DNA of 64,000 bases from Sipunculus nudus (GCA_026874595.1 CM049314.1:62227300-62291299); one strand, 5' to 3'. Positions 40,787 to 55,700 are shown, counted from the stretch's first letter. A program made the numbers and translations. The notes: generated by a model not told the origin, from the sequence alone.

Positions 40787-43700
40787 AAGCTGTGACCTGC
40801 GATGCGACACCAAAGATCCAGCACAGTATACCATTAGATCACAACAACACGTATAACAGTACTGTTCTGCTGCGATGTGAAGACGAGTACCAGCTGACCA
40901 GCCACGAGGAAAACGTCACGCGAATCTGTGACCAAAACGGGAGATGGTCGCCTGTTAATGTAGAATGCAAAAGTAGCTTATATTCTTTCTATTCTTCTAT
41001 TCGTCTATGAACACAATTTCACGTAGCAAACAATGGCATAGGTCCGCTTACAAGTTTTGAAATGCTCGCCCATATAAACCTATACTATGCTCCTATTTCA
41101 TAAGTGTATGTTATCCATTACTGCATGTCACTTAAACTGGCTTGACTGATAAATAATTTTAAGCAAATGTGGCTCATATTAGTAGTGATTCGAATCTAGG
41201 ATGTCTGGATTATAAGGATTATAATCGTACAAGAAATGATAATCTAGTTTTATTTTAGGAGGCAACACAAAGGCCTTTGCATTTTTATTTGATAATTTGT
41301 GTATTCAGTTGCATTGGCATTTGATTGATTGGAAATATCTTCATCTGCATTTAAATGCTGTAGGTGTGACTAAACCAAACCTCTTGTCATAAATATTAAA
41401 ATGAACTGTCATTATTAAATTTAAACCTTTTTCTTTAAGTATTCAGTACGTATTAAGATTTGTAATAATCCTTAAAGGTCTGAGATATTCATCAACTGAA
41501 TGGATAGAGTGTCCACAAATATTTTATATTTGGACTCACAATGGTTAAATTAACGATACACATTTTTTATCTTATAAAATGCGTGTATGTATTTCACAAA
41601 GGAAAATGCCAGGGGTCGCCACAGGTTGCAAACAGTGAAATTGTGGGACCGCTCTTGGCGCTCCCTGGAGACGTGACGTCACTGAAGTGTTCACGTGGTT
41701 TCGCAACTCCTTCCGGAAATGCAGTGATTTTTGCTACCTGTAGGGATGATTTTCAATGGGTAAAAAGCGACAGCTGTCGAGGTAACTCCAAGATTTTGGA
41801 AATATTTTGGGAATACTCCTTCGAATTTGCTAAAACCAAACTGTAATACGGTTTGGGCGGAAGTCATGTGTGATCTGCCTGCGGGGAAAATCATTTTGTA
41901 TCACATTACAAAACAGGATTTTTTTTGGTGCGAACACTTCATGTTAATGTAATTTTTTGTAACTTATTTTTTCCCACACAATACTTTTGCAAAAGCTTGG
42001 AATATGCAAACAAATACAACTTCGACAAGAAATTAGGAAAATTTATACTTAATTGTTTGTATTATAGCTATATCCTGCGGAGAACCCCGATCCTTTGACA
42101 ACCATACCATTCCAGTTGCATCATTATGTTGGTCGTACGGCTGCCCAGTCAAGTACACGTGTACCGAAGGTCACGTGTTCACAAATCGGGCCCTTGTTCA
42201 CGTGACCTTATGCCAAGAAGACGGGAGGTGGTCAAATCTGAGTTCTTTATGTGAACGTAAGTTAAAGTTAGCTCCAGAAAGGAGCTGTTATTTATTTCAG
42301 TAAGTTACTTTGACCTGACAAAGTCATGTATAGTACATGACATCATGGATAGGAAGGGAGGCCTATGTTCATGTAGGTAAATTAACATGGAAACTTTTCA
42401 GATTAATCGTCAATATTTTTTAGGAGGTAGAGCTTTTGAAACTTTTGAAGGTTTTAAAATGCTGAGTTGCTTAATGAAAGTAACATTTAAAAGAAACTTG
42501 AGCTTTCTTTGTAACTTTCAAGACTACTGAACTAAACAACAGCATCATCTCGATTTAGGTATAGATCTGAACCGCATCTGTATTTGATATAATGATATAT
42601 ACTATATAGCTATACATTTTCATACACAGACAGTTTCTTCTCTTAAGCTTGTTGGCAGATGAATAAATGTACTCTGTTCCTTTATTGCTTATGAAGCAAG
42701 AAGACGTCCAACAATAACACTTTAGTTCACTATGTGAACATGCGCTTCCACCGTCCACCCTGCCTGTAAACTGTATGAATATCACAACAACTGCTGCAGT
42801 TGTCATCATGAAAATTTGCGGGCTTGTTGATCATATGAATGGTAAATGTGAAAACTATGCTTTTGGTAGCGTTACCTTTAATTATCTACTTTTTGTGAGC
42901 CGAAATGGTCTTTCCTTCTTTTATTCAAAGATAGTCACCAAGAATTAATTTTAGAACACGCAATTTTTCAAAATGCAGTTTTTACTCTACTTTAAATTTG
43001 GACTTTCGCTGAATGTGACGTTTTGGTGCGTTTGTATGCATCATGCAATGTATTTTACCAAATATCTAAGGAATTATTTTCAAATTCCACATGACTATTA
43101 ACTGTGTGGCAGCTATGAGGTGCATGTGGCGCCACCTTAATTGGCCGACTTTCCATATGCCTAATTGGTCCTTTCCGATTTATCTAAGATAATAAAAATG
43201 AAATAATATAATGATAATAAAAATATTATATCTCGACTTTTATGTCATAGTTAAAAATTTCTCGGAGGAAATTGAATGAAAAACATGAATTTATTTTCAA
43301 AATAGCGTCTTAACCGAACTTGAAATTTGTGCGATCGCAAATTTTGACAATCTGATGTGTTTCCATACATAATGTCTGTACAAAATCAGGGACGGCTGCA
43401 GTCTTAAGCACCAAATTTTTCAGGAATATTGAACGTGACTGTCATTTGATGTTGAGGTTAGATGGACCTACCTTTTTTGACCTTCTCCCTTGGATCCAAG
43501 AGGATATTATCCCTTTACTGTAGAAACGTTAGAAAATATTAACACTTATCTTTCGTATCATGGTTGATATTATCTTGAAGGAAGAGAATTGATTGGGTAT
43601 ACATTGAATGGAATAATTAACAAAATGGAGTCTATGCAGAATTTTTAAATTTGGTCGGTGGCAAAATTTGACAATCTGTTGTTTGTATACATCATTTAAT

Positions 43701-46700
43701 GATTTGTTACTAAATATATCAAGAGCCGCGGCAGTTATGAGCATAATGTTTTACAGGAATATTGATAAAGTAACTGTTATTTGATCATAAGCTGCATGAC
43801 TGTTCCGCCTTGATTCTTTCCGGGATAAGTAAGAGAATATGAATATATTAACTTTTACATCATGGTAAGCTTTTTTTGTTGAGGAAGTGAACTTAAACGA
43901 GAGGGAGACCTGAGTTAAATTATTTTCTAAATTTTGTCGTCAAAGAAATTTAAATCGTATGCTTTAATTTGATTGCCTACATAATGTTATGACTGTCACC
44001 AAATATCCAAGGAATAAGCAACTACTGAATGGAAATGGTAAGCAGAAACAAACTGTGGGTTTTCTCTTCGCATAGGTGCCCAGCGTAAAGGTTATACATC
44101 ATCTTTAAGGTGTGGCCCATAAGCGGCTGTACATTTGGCCTAATGGTAGCTTCCATACTGAGCGTTATCATGATGGTCTTGACAAATATACAGTTCCGGT
44201 GTAATTGTGAATTATATATGAATTAATGATAATGATGTTGATATAATGAAACATAAGATCGAAGGTGAGGTCAATCCTTCATGGGTTAGTTGGAATTGAA
44301 ATGACCAGTCTAATGGAAGCTTGGCTGCACAGTCACTCGGAAAAACAGTAGACCTGTGACACAAAATTACCTAGTTTCTGAATTTTCTTTCAAACGGTCG
44401 CTCGTACGAGAAACGTAACATAGCCTTGGACAAAACGAGTTGCAGCCGATGAAAATGAAGTACATTTGTATTTATCATTTTTTTTATCAGTCGTATCTTG
44501 CTGGTATCCAAATGCCCCTAATCCTTTCACTGTCCCCGATCTAGTGACAGGAGGTAGCGGTTCTCCTATCTTGTGTTACACCTATGGCTGCGAAGTTGTA
44601 TACACGTGTGCAGACGGATTCAGATTTCCAAATGTTGAAAAACAGTTGATCCGTTGCCTGGGAGACAGAAAATGGTCGAATTTAACTGATATATGTGAGC
44701 TCCCTCGTTTTCATACCGTGGTGACGCCCATTGTGTTTTACGATGTTCAGAAGCTGATCCAGAGGAAAAAAGAGATCCAGGGGGTCCAGAGCCCCCCCCC
44801 CCCCCCCCACACCAATATTTGCGGCCTGGACCCCCTTTTTCAGACCTAAGAATCCTTTTTTTAGGCTTTGTTATTAGTCCTCCTGTGTTGAACTCCCCTC
44901 CATTTCCTTAATCTTGGATCTGCCCCCGATGTTGCCAAAAATTCGTTCGGTGGCAAAGAATTGTAATACCACGGGCATGTCGCACGGCAGAGTAAAAATC
45001 ATGACGGAAGCAATGTTGTATTCGCCAAAATAAAGCCATGTTTTTTTAATGGTTCGACAAAATCTGAGTAACGCAAAGATAAGCTCAAAACTAATTATGA
45101 CTAATAAGAGAGCATATTAAACATCTGTGGTGAACATAAACATCAAACTCTATTCTCTTCAGTCAAATTTATCGGTCGTCGCGTTTTCGATTAAAGACGT
45201 TACAAATGGTGGACGTAGAGCATGGTGGCTGCGCAAAGGCGATGCCCGTCTGGCGAAGAGAGTGGGCCTGACATCATATGCACTCGGCTTTAGGCCACAC
45301 ACATAAATATTTATTATTCTAAGGACCATGTGAACAAAACTTATGCTGCAAACGGTTGATATTTGTTTATTTTTTTACCGGGCGATATACAATACATGAA
45401 ATTTTGTAAGCTTGTCCAGAAAATTTTAAATTCACCAGAAATTCAACAGTTTTTTTTTATTTCCTTAGTTATGCGTATAGCCTATTTACCCGATATTTAT
45501 CGTGGGGATTTCTTCTTTGGAGGATTTTGATCGGGATATGGGTCTCCCTGTTTTTTTTGTGCAAAATATCTTGATTCTTTATTTATTCTTCGTGCTTGAT
45601 CATTGAACCATAGCGTAACTATACTAAGTTCCACTTCCGCCATTTTGCGGGATCCCAGGACAAAAAGTGCCCGCTAGATAAGTGATGTGTCCTACAATGT
45701 CTTTCCCGTGCTCTTTATATACTGACGCCGATTTTTCCTTACGAAATTTAGTTGATATGACAATGATTTACCTGACACCGATATCTCATGTCTGCCCGAC
45801 AAACCCGCATGCACTCGTCAATCAAGATCAGAATAATATGACCCGGCTTAAATGTTAATGTATTTGAAATATTGGTCCAAACCGGAAGTAGATTTCGTTA
45901 TTATGGTATAATTTATGCTCTAGATTGGCATCATTATTATTGTATCATATGGTCATATTACTTTAAAGGTTTCATTATCATGGAAGAGCAATGTATCTGT
46001 CATAATTTCTGCAAGTTAATTATAATCACACAAAGGGTTTTATTATTATTATAATTATTATCATTATTATTCATCATAGCAATAAGATGTGACGATTCAC
46101 CACTGATCCCACACAGCACAGCAACAAATATTTCTGTGACCTTCGGTAGCAGTGTGGCACTGACGTGTGTGGACGGATACCGGCTGAGCAAGCAGGACCA
46201 CAATGTCACACGTGTCTGTGATGTCACCGGAAACTGGTCCAACGTCACAGTTGAATGCAAACGTAAGTCTTTATCTTCCTTGATTTTTTTTTAGTTTGGA
46301 AGGTAACGCTATCATGCAATCATTTTGTACTGACATGGACACAGAATATAACGGTAAGTCCATGAATTTCACCTTCATCATCATCATCACCATCATCATT
46401 GAATACCAGCGTTCACTACTGAACATTACAGGAGAGGCGCATGTTTAGTCTTAAAAAAAAACAGAATCGGCATTTTATAGCTAAAACTCCTTGACCACGT
46501 TTAGGGTCTGCGATTACACCATAGTGGGCCCAGGGCGTTTCTCTTCGGTATTGTACTCGGAAAGAAAGAATTGCTAAAACAATTTAGTCGGGACCTGACA
46601 GGCAAGTATTTCTGCCAATGACCCCGGATGAGGGAGTCGGATTAGCAGGATACACTTTTTTTCCTAGAAAATTCTCGAACTGCACAAACCCCTAGGGCCT

Positions 46701-49700
46701 ACCTGTACGGTAATTGAAGGCTTTGTGTCAAGGGTCATTAAAGACTGAGGTAATTTGATTTAAGATTGATCCATTACTAGTTTACAAGGAAATTTGTGAC
46801 GCATCATTTAATCCTGAAACCATATCAGATGGTCAGAACTTGACAGAACTATAACAGAATGATTGTAAATTCGTACTAGGCTTTATACAGGGGCGGATCC
46901 GGGATTTAGGAAACAGAGGGGTCCAACACAGGAGGACTAATGGTCACTAATAAAGGTCACCAGCTCAGGCAAGGGGGGCAGGCCGCAGAGATTGGTCTGA
47001 AACCCTAAATAAAAGGTTTGCTGTTGCTGAAAGGAAGGGGGGGGGGGGTCCGGACCCTCTGGACCCCTCCCCTGGATCCGCTTCTTAAATATATGGTGCA
47101 TATCCCTGACCAGCGCCATTTCTGAGTGTCTACGACCAACGTATCGGCTGTCAGAGTGTCGTTACATCTTTCAGCCAGGAACACACTTACAGGCTTTGTG
47201 AGGAAGCAAATATTTTCGTAATTTCTGAAAACGTCTAATGGCCTATAAGTACGCGGTTGCTTGATATAAAACGGACCAATCATTAGCTTTTTTCATTTTT
47301 TAACAACACGTGGCGTGAGCGAGAAAACGTTTGTTTTAACTCAGCATATTGGTAAATCCTTCCGCATTTTTGTTGAATATCTGACAACTTGATTACATGC
47401 GTGGTTCGCCCGGGTTACTGGACGCAGCTGTCTTGTTCGCGATACAAGAAATGACTCGTTACCAGTTTCAGTTTTGGTTGTTAGTTCACATGTATTATTT
47501 TGTGTTAATTCATAATTCGTAGGCTGATGTTAAGAATATGGGTTGCTTACCACGATATGAATGCAAAATGATGGAAGACCACTGCCATGCATTCCTCGAT
47601 ATGACCTCGTATCATGACTCTAGTAAGGCTTACTATCCAAATATAAGTGCCTACTGGGTCGTACACTCACAGCTAAGCCTTGACATTAGTTATTGAGAAG
47701 ATTCAATCATTTACTGATTTGTACAAATGTTTTTCCTTATATGGACAATTCACATTTTCCCTTTACAACTGCACAAATAAGGGGCAACTACACATTGAAA
47801 TATGATATTATATATAATATATATAATAATTAAAAACTATAGAAAATATTGAAAATGAAGCCGACATCATAAGGGAATAACATTTCTTCTATTACTTTCA
47901 CTATGTATGATGGTTTGTTATGTTCGTCTAGCATAGTTCGTTTTTCATATCCCTTCTTTCCTTTATCCTAGGCAGTGAGCAAGCCAAAAATTGCAATTAG
48001 TCCCCTGTGAGCCGGAAGCTGTGGCGCGGCGTCCATCTTTCTTCTGTCTTCTCATACCTTTCCTAACAAATATATAAGGGATTCTCACAAAATGTTGTAC
48101 ACATAAGTATACCGGACGGAATTAGGCGGCGCCGGGTACATTTTCGACAATGATAGGTGCGTTTTGTGCTTCTTTACCCTTTGAAGAAGTCTTCAGAATT
48201 TCAAGTTTAATTGGGAATACTTTGGAACTCAAAGCCATTATTTCGGTAATAAAGTGGAACCCGTAGATTCAGTTAAATGTTCACAAATTCCTGCAGACTC
48301 CACAATTTGTGTCTCTGGTTGGATTTTAACCGCGCACGTATAGTCATGGAATACTCAAACAACTAATCCAGGCGGTCTTGTGATTTTTTTCAGCCGTTTC
48401 CTGCGGACCCCCGATACAATACAACAACTGTACACTCTTCAGGTATGTACCTCAGAACCCTTGGCTCAACACAACAGTTTCACCTGATGGATGTACGACC
48501 TACGGTTGCTCTGTGGATTATTTCTGCGCTCCGGGCTTTTCGTTCCCTGACCGATCAGAGCACCACATCTCCCGCTGTCTGGCCAGTGGGAAGTGGTCCG
48601 ACCTGCGCTCAGTATGTGAAGGTAAAAACCCACAATATCATTTTTATGCTACATTATGACTTACACGTTATTTTAACATAATATTGGCAACATTTTTATT
48701 GATGGTGGTGCTTCCATCATTGGACCAGTTCGCGGCAAAAATAAGTAATATTAGAGGTGAAAACTTCTACGCAATGTGAATTGTACTTTTTTTTCAATCT
48801 GTAATATCCTGATTTTACCAATTTAATGACGTCCATTTTAAAAAAGAGTCGAATAAAAAGGTAAATATCTTAGACCATTAAATTATGAAAAACTTTAAAA
48901 TTATTATGTTTATTAACCTTCTGCGAATTGTACAAATTTGGCTTGCACAGACTATATCTCTAGAACATTTCTTTTCTTTTTTTCATCCATTACATTGCCG
49001 GAGGCATTTGAATACATTCACACTGCTTTGTTCCTTCTAGGAACAAACTACACAAATGAGGCAACTACGTCAGTGACAACGACGTTATCAGTTACGACAG
49101 CAGAAATGACGTCTTTACTTCCTGATCCCACGGTAAGCAAACCGTGAATATCTTCTATACAACTGTACGTTTGTCATTAAAATAATATTCAGGCATTTCA
49201 TGTATCCGTAACTAACAGAAAGAGGAAACAATTAAACTAGAAATCTGCATTCTAAGGAATGCAAACCTCCACCATGTGTACGTGTGTTTGTGTGTATGGG
49301 GGGGGGGGATGGGGTGGAGTCCCTATTGTAGGATGATTCCAAAACTATATTCGCATTCACTTATTCGACCCATATTTCTAGGTTCATTTGTGCATGACAG
49401 ACTCAGGGGCGGATCCAGGGGGGGGGGTCCAACCCAGGAGACCAATGAAAATCCTAAGAAAAAGGTAATCAGGTCTGGAAAAGGGGGGGGGGGGTCCAGG
49501 CCGCAAAATTACGTCTAAAACCCCGTAAAAAAGGTTGCTTCGGGTGAAAAAGGGGGGGGGGGGGGTCCGGACCCCCTGGACCCCCCCCCCCATCCACTTC
49601 TGAGACTATACACTTCTAAATATTCCTTGATGACGGTCCTTAATCCAGATCATGTGCCAGATCCACACCAAAACCTGATCGATCCTTCATTGACCCATTC

Positions 49701-52700
49701 CCGAAATGCCTCGAACATTTCATGAGATTGCGGTTATGACTGCTTGAGTTATGTTGTGAATAAACACGCATACACGAACTTCGGATGAATGCATACTCTT
49801 CTGGCGGAGGCAATAATGAAAACGAGTGCCTTGGGTGGACTAGGGATAGAGCACAGAGATTCAAGAATGGGGAACGTGAATTCTGGTCTCAGTCGAGGAG
49901 CTGTACGATTTTTCAAGGTGGCCTCCAACCCAGGTTGAGGGCTTTTAAGGGTTGATGGGAAGGCCGTGCCCCATGGTCGCCAATCACTCACAAACGAGTA
50001 TGTCTTAGTATTATGACCAAGCGACGGGGATGATGACAAACCAAGGAACCGCAATATATATAATTAACACAGGAAGGCGGTGCCCCATATCCCGAGGACT
50101 TTTTTATGTCGTATATACCGAGTCTAGCTTAGAGTATTTTATGTAGCTTACAGTCTTGTATGTATCGTTCACGCCTTTTACTCAGTAAACATATATCATG
50201 TACATAATGGCGTGGTAATCTTAACAGATTTCTACTGATGTCATATCATCAAATTATGTTCAAATGAGGCCAATTCTTTTTTTCTCCAGACTAATCAAAT
50301 CCTTGAATCCACCACAAAGATTCAACCGACCGTGGGTTAGTTAATTTCTGAAATTTCATTTCTCTTTTTAGTTTTTATCAGTTGCAATTTCATTACTAGA
50401 ATAATGCTTTAATTTTAGCATTTTGCACATATATGTTTTAACAATCCATAGGCGGTCGAGCCAGTTTATTCAACCCGCATCGTTTTATATCCGGTTTTAT
50501 CACATAATGATCTGAAAGCAATTGTTAACAGAGCATGCATATTTAAAAAAAGGTATCGCTAAGTTTATGATTTTATTAATGTATTTTATTTAAAATGAAT
50601 GTCGATAATGCTGACAGTGCCAGAATGCCCGGGGCCACCCAATGTCGAGTATGCGGAGGTAGTGGTCACGACACGTTTCCCAGGAGACGCAGCAGTATAC
50701 ACGTGTCAACATGGATACCGTTTTGACACGGGAGGTGTCACTCGTGTGTCCGTGTGCCAAGATAGTTTACAATGGAGCCCGGTACCTAATGAATGTACAA
50801 GTACGTATTGATAAATATTTTATTACAACCACTATGGTGTTTTCGGAGCTGTGTATCTATAAGTGAGTCTAAGTGCAATCAGAAACTGCAGGGCTATGGT
50901 CAATAGAGTCCGTTGTCTTTTGGTGTACAACAAGATGAATTTATATAAATTCTATGACCTCTATCTTTTTCTTTAGTGTTTTTCATATACATTTTTCAGG
51001 CCAAATATAATTTAATTTTTGTTAATGTACCCTACTCTCGGTTATAAATATGAAACACAGAACTTTCAAAGACAAAATTGAAATTTAAGGACTATGAAAG
51101 ACTTCGAATTATATTGCCGAAAAATTAAGGCTATTTATTTATTTAAATTCTTCAGCTTTGAATTCTTGGACTTTTATGTTTTTAAGGAGCAGTTGGGACC
51201 CTGACGTAAACAGTGTTCAATGTGAAATTTCAGAGGGTTCATATACGATTATTAAAGTGTTCTAGAGGGGAAACATAACTATCATGTTTTCAGGTTTGTG
51301 TGTCTTAACAGAGTGCTTCATCATGTACGTTATACTATACACACAGGGCAGTTTATGATATAGATGTTATTTCTCAGTGTAAAATCTGTTTATTTTCCAA
51401 TTATCTATGTCTTTACGTGTAGCGGAAAATTGCCCGGCGCTGCCCACACGTGCCCACATGAGGCTCAGCACTAACTCTACGGATGTGGGCACCATGGTGC
51501 GGGCAGCCTGTCACGTGGGCTACCGCTTCGTGGACGGGACAGACACCGTGTATATCACGTGTATTAGTCCTGGTAAATGGAACCGACAACTTGGAGAATG
51601 TCTATGTGAGTTTATTCTTTAATAACAAAAGTCAACTTTTTTTCCAGTTTTGGAAAATGACGGAAATAACTGTTTTTTTCCTGTTGTATCATAATTTCTA
51701 GTTAAAAATTCCCAATAAAAGAGGTCTGAGATCCAGGGTTGGGTCCTATCACAGTGGTTCTATTACTGTTACTTCTTAATTGATCTATTACTATTACTAC
51801 TAAAACATTTTTTCATCTATTATGATTACTATTACTATTACTTGGCTTCTATTACTATTACTATTACTTCACATTTAAATGGTAATATTTGCATATACTG
51901 ACCTTGCCCTCAACATTTACCCCACCCCATTCCCTGTTGGTGAAACTTTAATTTGTTCATCTATTTTAATTGTAATTCTTGTAATTTTTGTCCTTAATTA
52001 ATAGATTTCAATCCTTTAGTATAGATTAGGTTTCTCTGCAGCAATTAATGCTCACAATCTGGGTTAGAATAAAGCTCAGGATTATGCCCAGCTAGTTCGT
52101 GTTCAGTTCAATATAAACCATGTGTCCACTGAACTATGACAGCAACTAGCATGAACTAATCACACTACAACTACAGTCTATTCTGTGTTTCAATATAATC
52201 AAACAAAATTCATCCCAAACCTGTTCTAGTCAAGGGGTGTAATATTTAAAGTAAAAGCTATTATTCTATTACTTAGGGTTCTATAACTATTACTATTACT
52301 ATTACCATTACAGGTTAAAATTTCTTGTCTATTACTGTTACTTTTACTATTACTATTACGATTACTTTGAAAAACTGTAATTTTCTATTACTATTACTAT
52401 TACATAATACTATTACCCCATCCCTGCTGAGATCTAACATTGTGTGTTAATTATGTGAAAATGTCCAGCATGTTTTTATTATGTTCAATATTAATAGTAT
52501 TTTGATATGTCTGTGTCTGCAACCTATTTTTCCTATATTCAATAATAATCCCTCGGCTCTATATATATTGGGTAAAAGGTGATACATCATCAATCGGCAG
52601 TGAGCTTATTAGCATCTGATTGGCTTGTTCTTTTAACGTTTTTAGTTTGGAAATAAATTGTGTAAAATAAATTCTGTCACCTTTCTCGAAAAAAAGGATG

Positions 52701-55700
52701 GACATTATTTCTCCTGTATTGTGATATGATGTATCGTTTTGTGTGACAATATATATAGCTACAGCTCAAGTTATCGACTGGTCTTAAACGTAATTTTATG
52801 TATTTCTCTTATTCCGGATGTTCATGTGTAAATTGAATAGCTGTCCCATATTCAGGAAGAAATTTGTTAAGTCATATACAGAAATACCTGTTTATTACGG
52901 AAATGTCTCAGGTCCTTCTTGTGTCCGTAATTGCGAGGTCCTACTGTATTTCGATAAAGATGTTTGTCTTCAGATATATATATTATAATCAGTAGCATAA
53001 TGTGGTATAAAGGTTAAGGTGCCGGGCTAATGATCGATAGGTCGTTAGTTCGAATCCCGGTCAGGCGCTAGCGTCATATTGACCCTCTGGCATTACGACC
53101 AGATTACTAGCGCCAGAGTGTCATGACATCTATGTCGGAGGATCGCATTAATGAAGATGCAAATATTTTCGTCATTTTTGACAACGCTTCATGGCCTACA
53201 GGTACACTGTCAATCAACATAAACCAGCCCAATCGTTAGCATATTTTGTGTACTTTTGTGTTTGTTGAATTTTTGACCGCATGAACACAAGTTTGGCTCG
53301 CACGGGTTACAGGACGTAGGCGCTTGCAGGCGATACAGGAAATGACCCGTGTCCAAGGAGACGGTGTTTCAGTTTGGGTTGTGAGCTCACATGTATACTA
53401 TTGTGTAAATCCATTATTTTTAGCATAATATTGAGATTATGGGCCGTTTACCACGACATGAATGCAATCTGATGCAAGACCACTGCGATACATTCCTAGA
53501 TATAACTTGTATCACGACTCGAGTAGGCTTACCAGCCCGATTATCCGATTGCCTACTGAGTCGGGTTGTCACGGCTAGGTCAGACGCCCACAGTGCGAAG
53601 ACCCTTGGGCAAGGTCTCAACCGCAAGTGTGCCTCTGTCCACCCGGCAGTAGAAATGGGTACCAGTAATTACTGGGAAGCATTCCGTCCAGGAGGAGTTT
53701 AACTCCAAAGTTGCTTCACGCTACAAAAACCGGGATAAGCTCCGGCCGATGAGCCAATAGGCTCGGGGATAAAACCCAACAGACTTTACCTTACATACGT
53801 ATAGGTTATCGTATAAAATTTCGAAATTTTTCAATTATTTACAGGGAACATGCCAAGCTTACCTCTAAAACTGTATAAGTATATTGAATAAACTTAACCA
53901 TACAATCATTTAATTTATAATTTTAATTTTTATGTTTGTGACTTTTTTTCTAACAACAACAATCTAATGAACATAGAGGAACATAAGGGGGAAAAATAAT
54001 GACCTTAATCACGCAATTATCTTTGTAAATTATGTCTGTTTCAGACAAATACTGCACCGCAGTTCCCTACGTGGACAACGCCATTCAGATAATGGCACAC
54101 AGGGTCCGGCCTCTCCTTTCATGCAACGAGGGTCATTATTTCTCTGGAGGTGTGTCTAGTAAACTCCTAAGTTGTGTCAACGGACTGTGGTCGACCGGGT
54201 CCTCCCAACGACATGAGAATTGTGAATGTAAGTAAAATAACCCAACCTTAGCAGTAATGTCAATACTGCAAAATGTTGTATATCAAATCACAAAGAATTA
54301 TTAAAAAAAGCTGAAATTTCAATTAACCGTGCTTCAAATAAGTGAAAGTGACTGTATAAGAATGTGCAGTAAGAGGGCCCAAATCCAGCTTACATGGACA
54401 TTCAGACATTCACCTATTATCGCCCTGAACCTAAGTATCCCATAATGCTTTGTTGCAGCGACTCGGTGTCCGCTGCCTACGACGCCCAGGAACGGTACTG
54501 TTACCTTGACCACCGAAGATACACTATACGGTGCCATAGCCACAGCTGCATGCCGGGAAGGGTTATGGTTCTCAGATTATCGACGTCCGTCACTTACTCT
54601 CCGTTGTTCAGAGAACGGGACATGGAATGCCACGGATCTTGCTTGTACAGGTAATAACTTGAGTACTCCTGGACCGCATTCTGATGCCAAACTAAATCAA
54701 TTATGATCCAACACAACACCACGAATCACCAAACATACAAGTAACTCGATCTTTCTTTAGCCTTCTATTGGTATATTAATAGTGTATATGTCAATAACAG
54801 GGGTGTGAGGAAATTATTTATCTAGTAAAACGTGACGATTGTATAATAATAAAATCAACCTTTATTCTTTACAATAAATCCCTAATTCGGGATTAAAATC
54901 TATATTGTGTTTTTAAACGTGTTATATAACAACGTTGGTAATACACAGTGTTTATAAATAGAAATCAGTGTCAAACAAAATTTAAGATTTTCTTTAAGGT
55001 ACATAATCACCTATTTGACCTTTAAAAACTAAAGGTTATCCCTTGGAGCTTTCATAAAAAATAGGCCAGAAAATGAGGATATCACCGCACACAGGCTGCT
55101 TGTTTTGTTTATTTAACGTGTTTATAATATGTGGGGTCCGCCAAAATAATCCAAACAAATTCAACAAAGGCATCTGGCAGCAAGTCAGATAAGCCAGAGC
55201 TTTGCAAATGGTGCTTTGCAGCAAGTGACCTTTCTACCTCCGCTTATCTGCAGTGTACCACCTTAGGTTACAAACCGTTTATTCCCATTTGTCAAGATTG
55301 CTGTGTTTACAAATGTGTTGTTGATAAACAAGTTCATACATCCTTCACGATGGCCTTATAAGAATTTTTCACAACCTAAATTACCCTAAGATCATTAATA
55401 TATACACAGAAGAAGCCAGACATCACATAAATTCTTTTTCAAAAGGTAGGTGAAGGGACACCTTTAATCTCGTATGCACAGGGAGTATAAACACATAACG
55501 GGCAGAAACATTGAATTACTTTGGCTGGGATCTGAATCCCCACATTCCACATCAAAAGAGGTCACCCTTCTGATTTAGCTATCAAAAGTGTTTCAACTTA
55601 ACTATGCATGTTCGGCACTATATTAATATATCACAGTATATTAACAACTTTTAATCAAATTCATCCCCGTGACCGTTTGTCGACCTGATACCCTGCCATG

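Noticed and set aside
49276-49593. Gly/Pro-rich ORFs on both strands
   Set aside because: They arise from G-runs and the MITE at 49404-49602.
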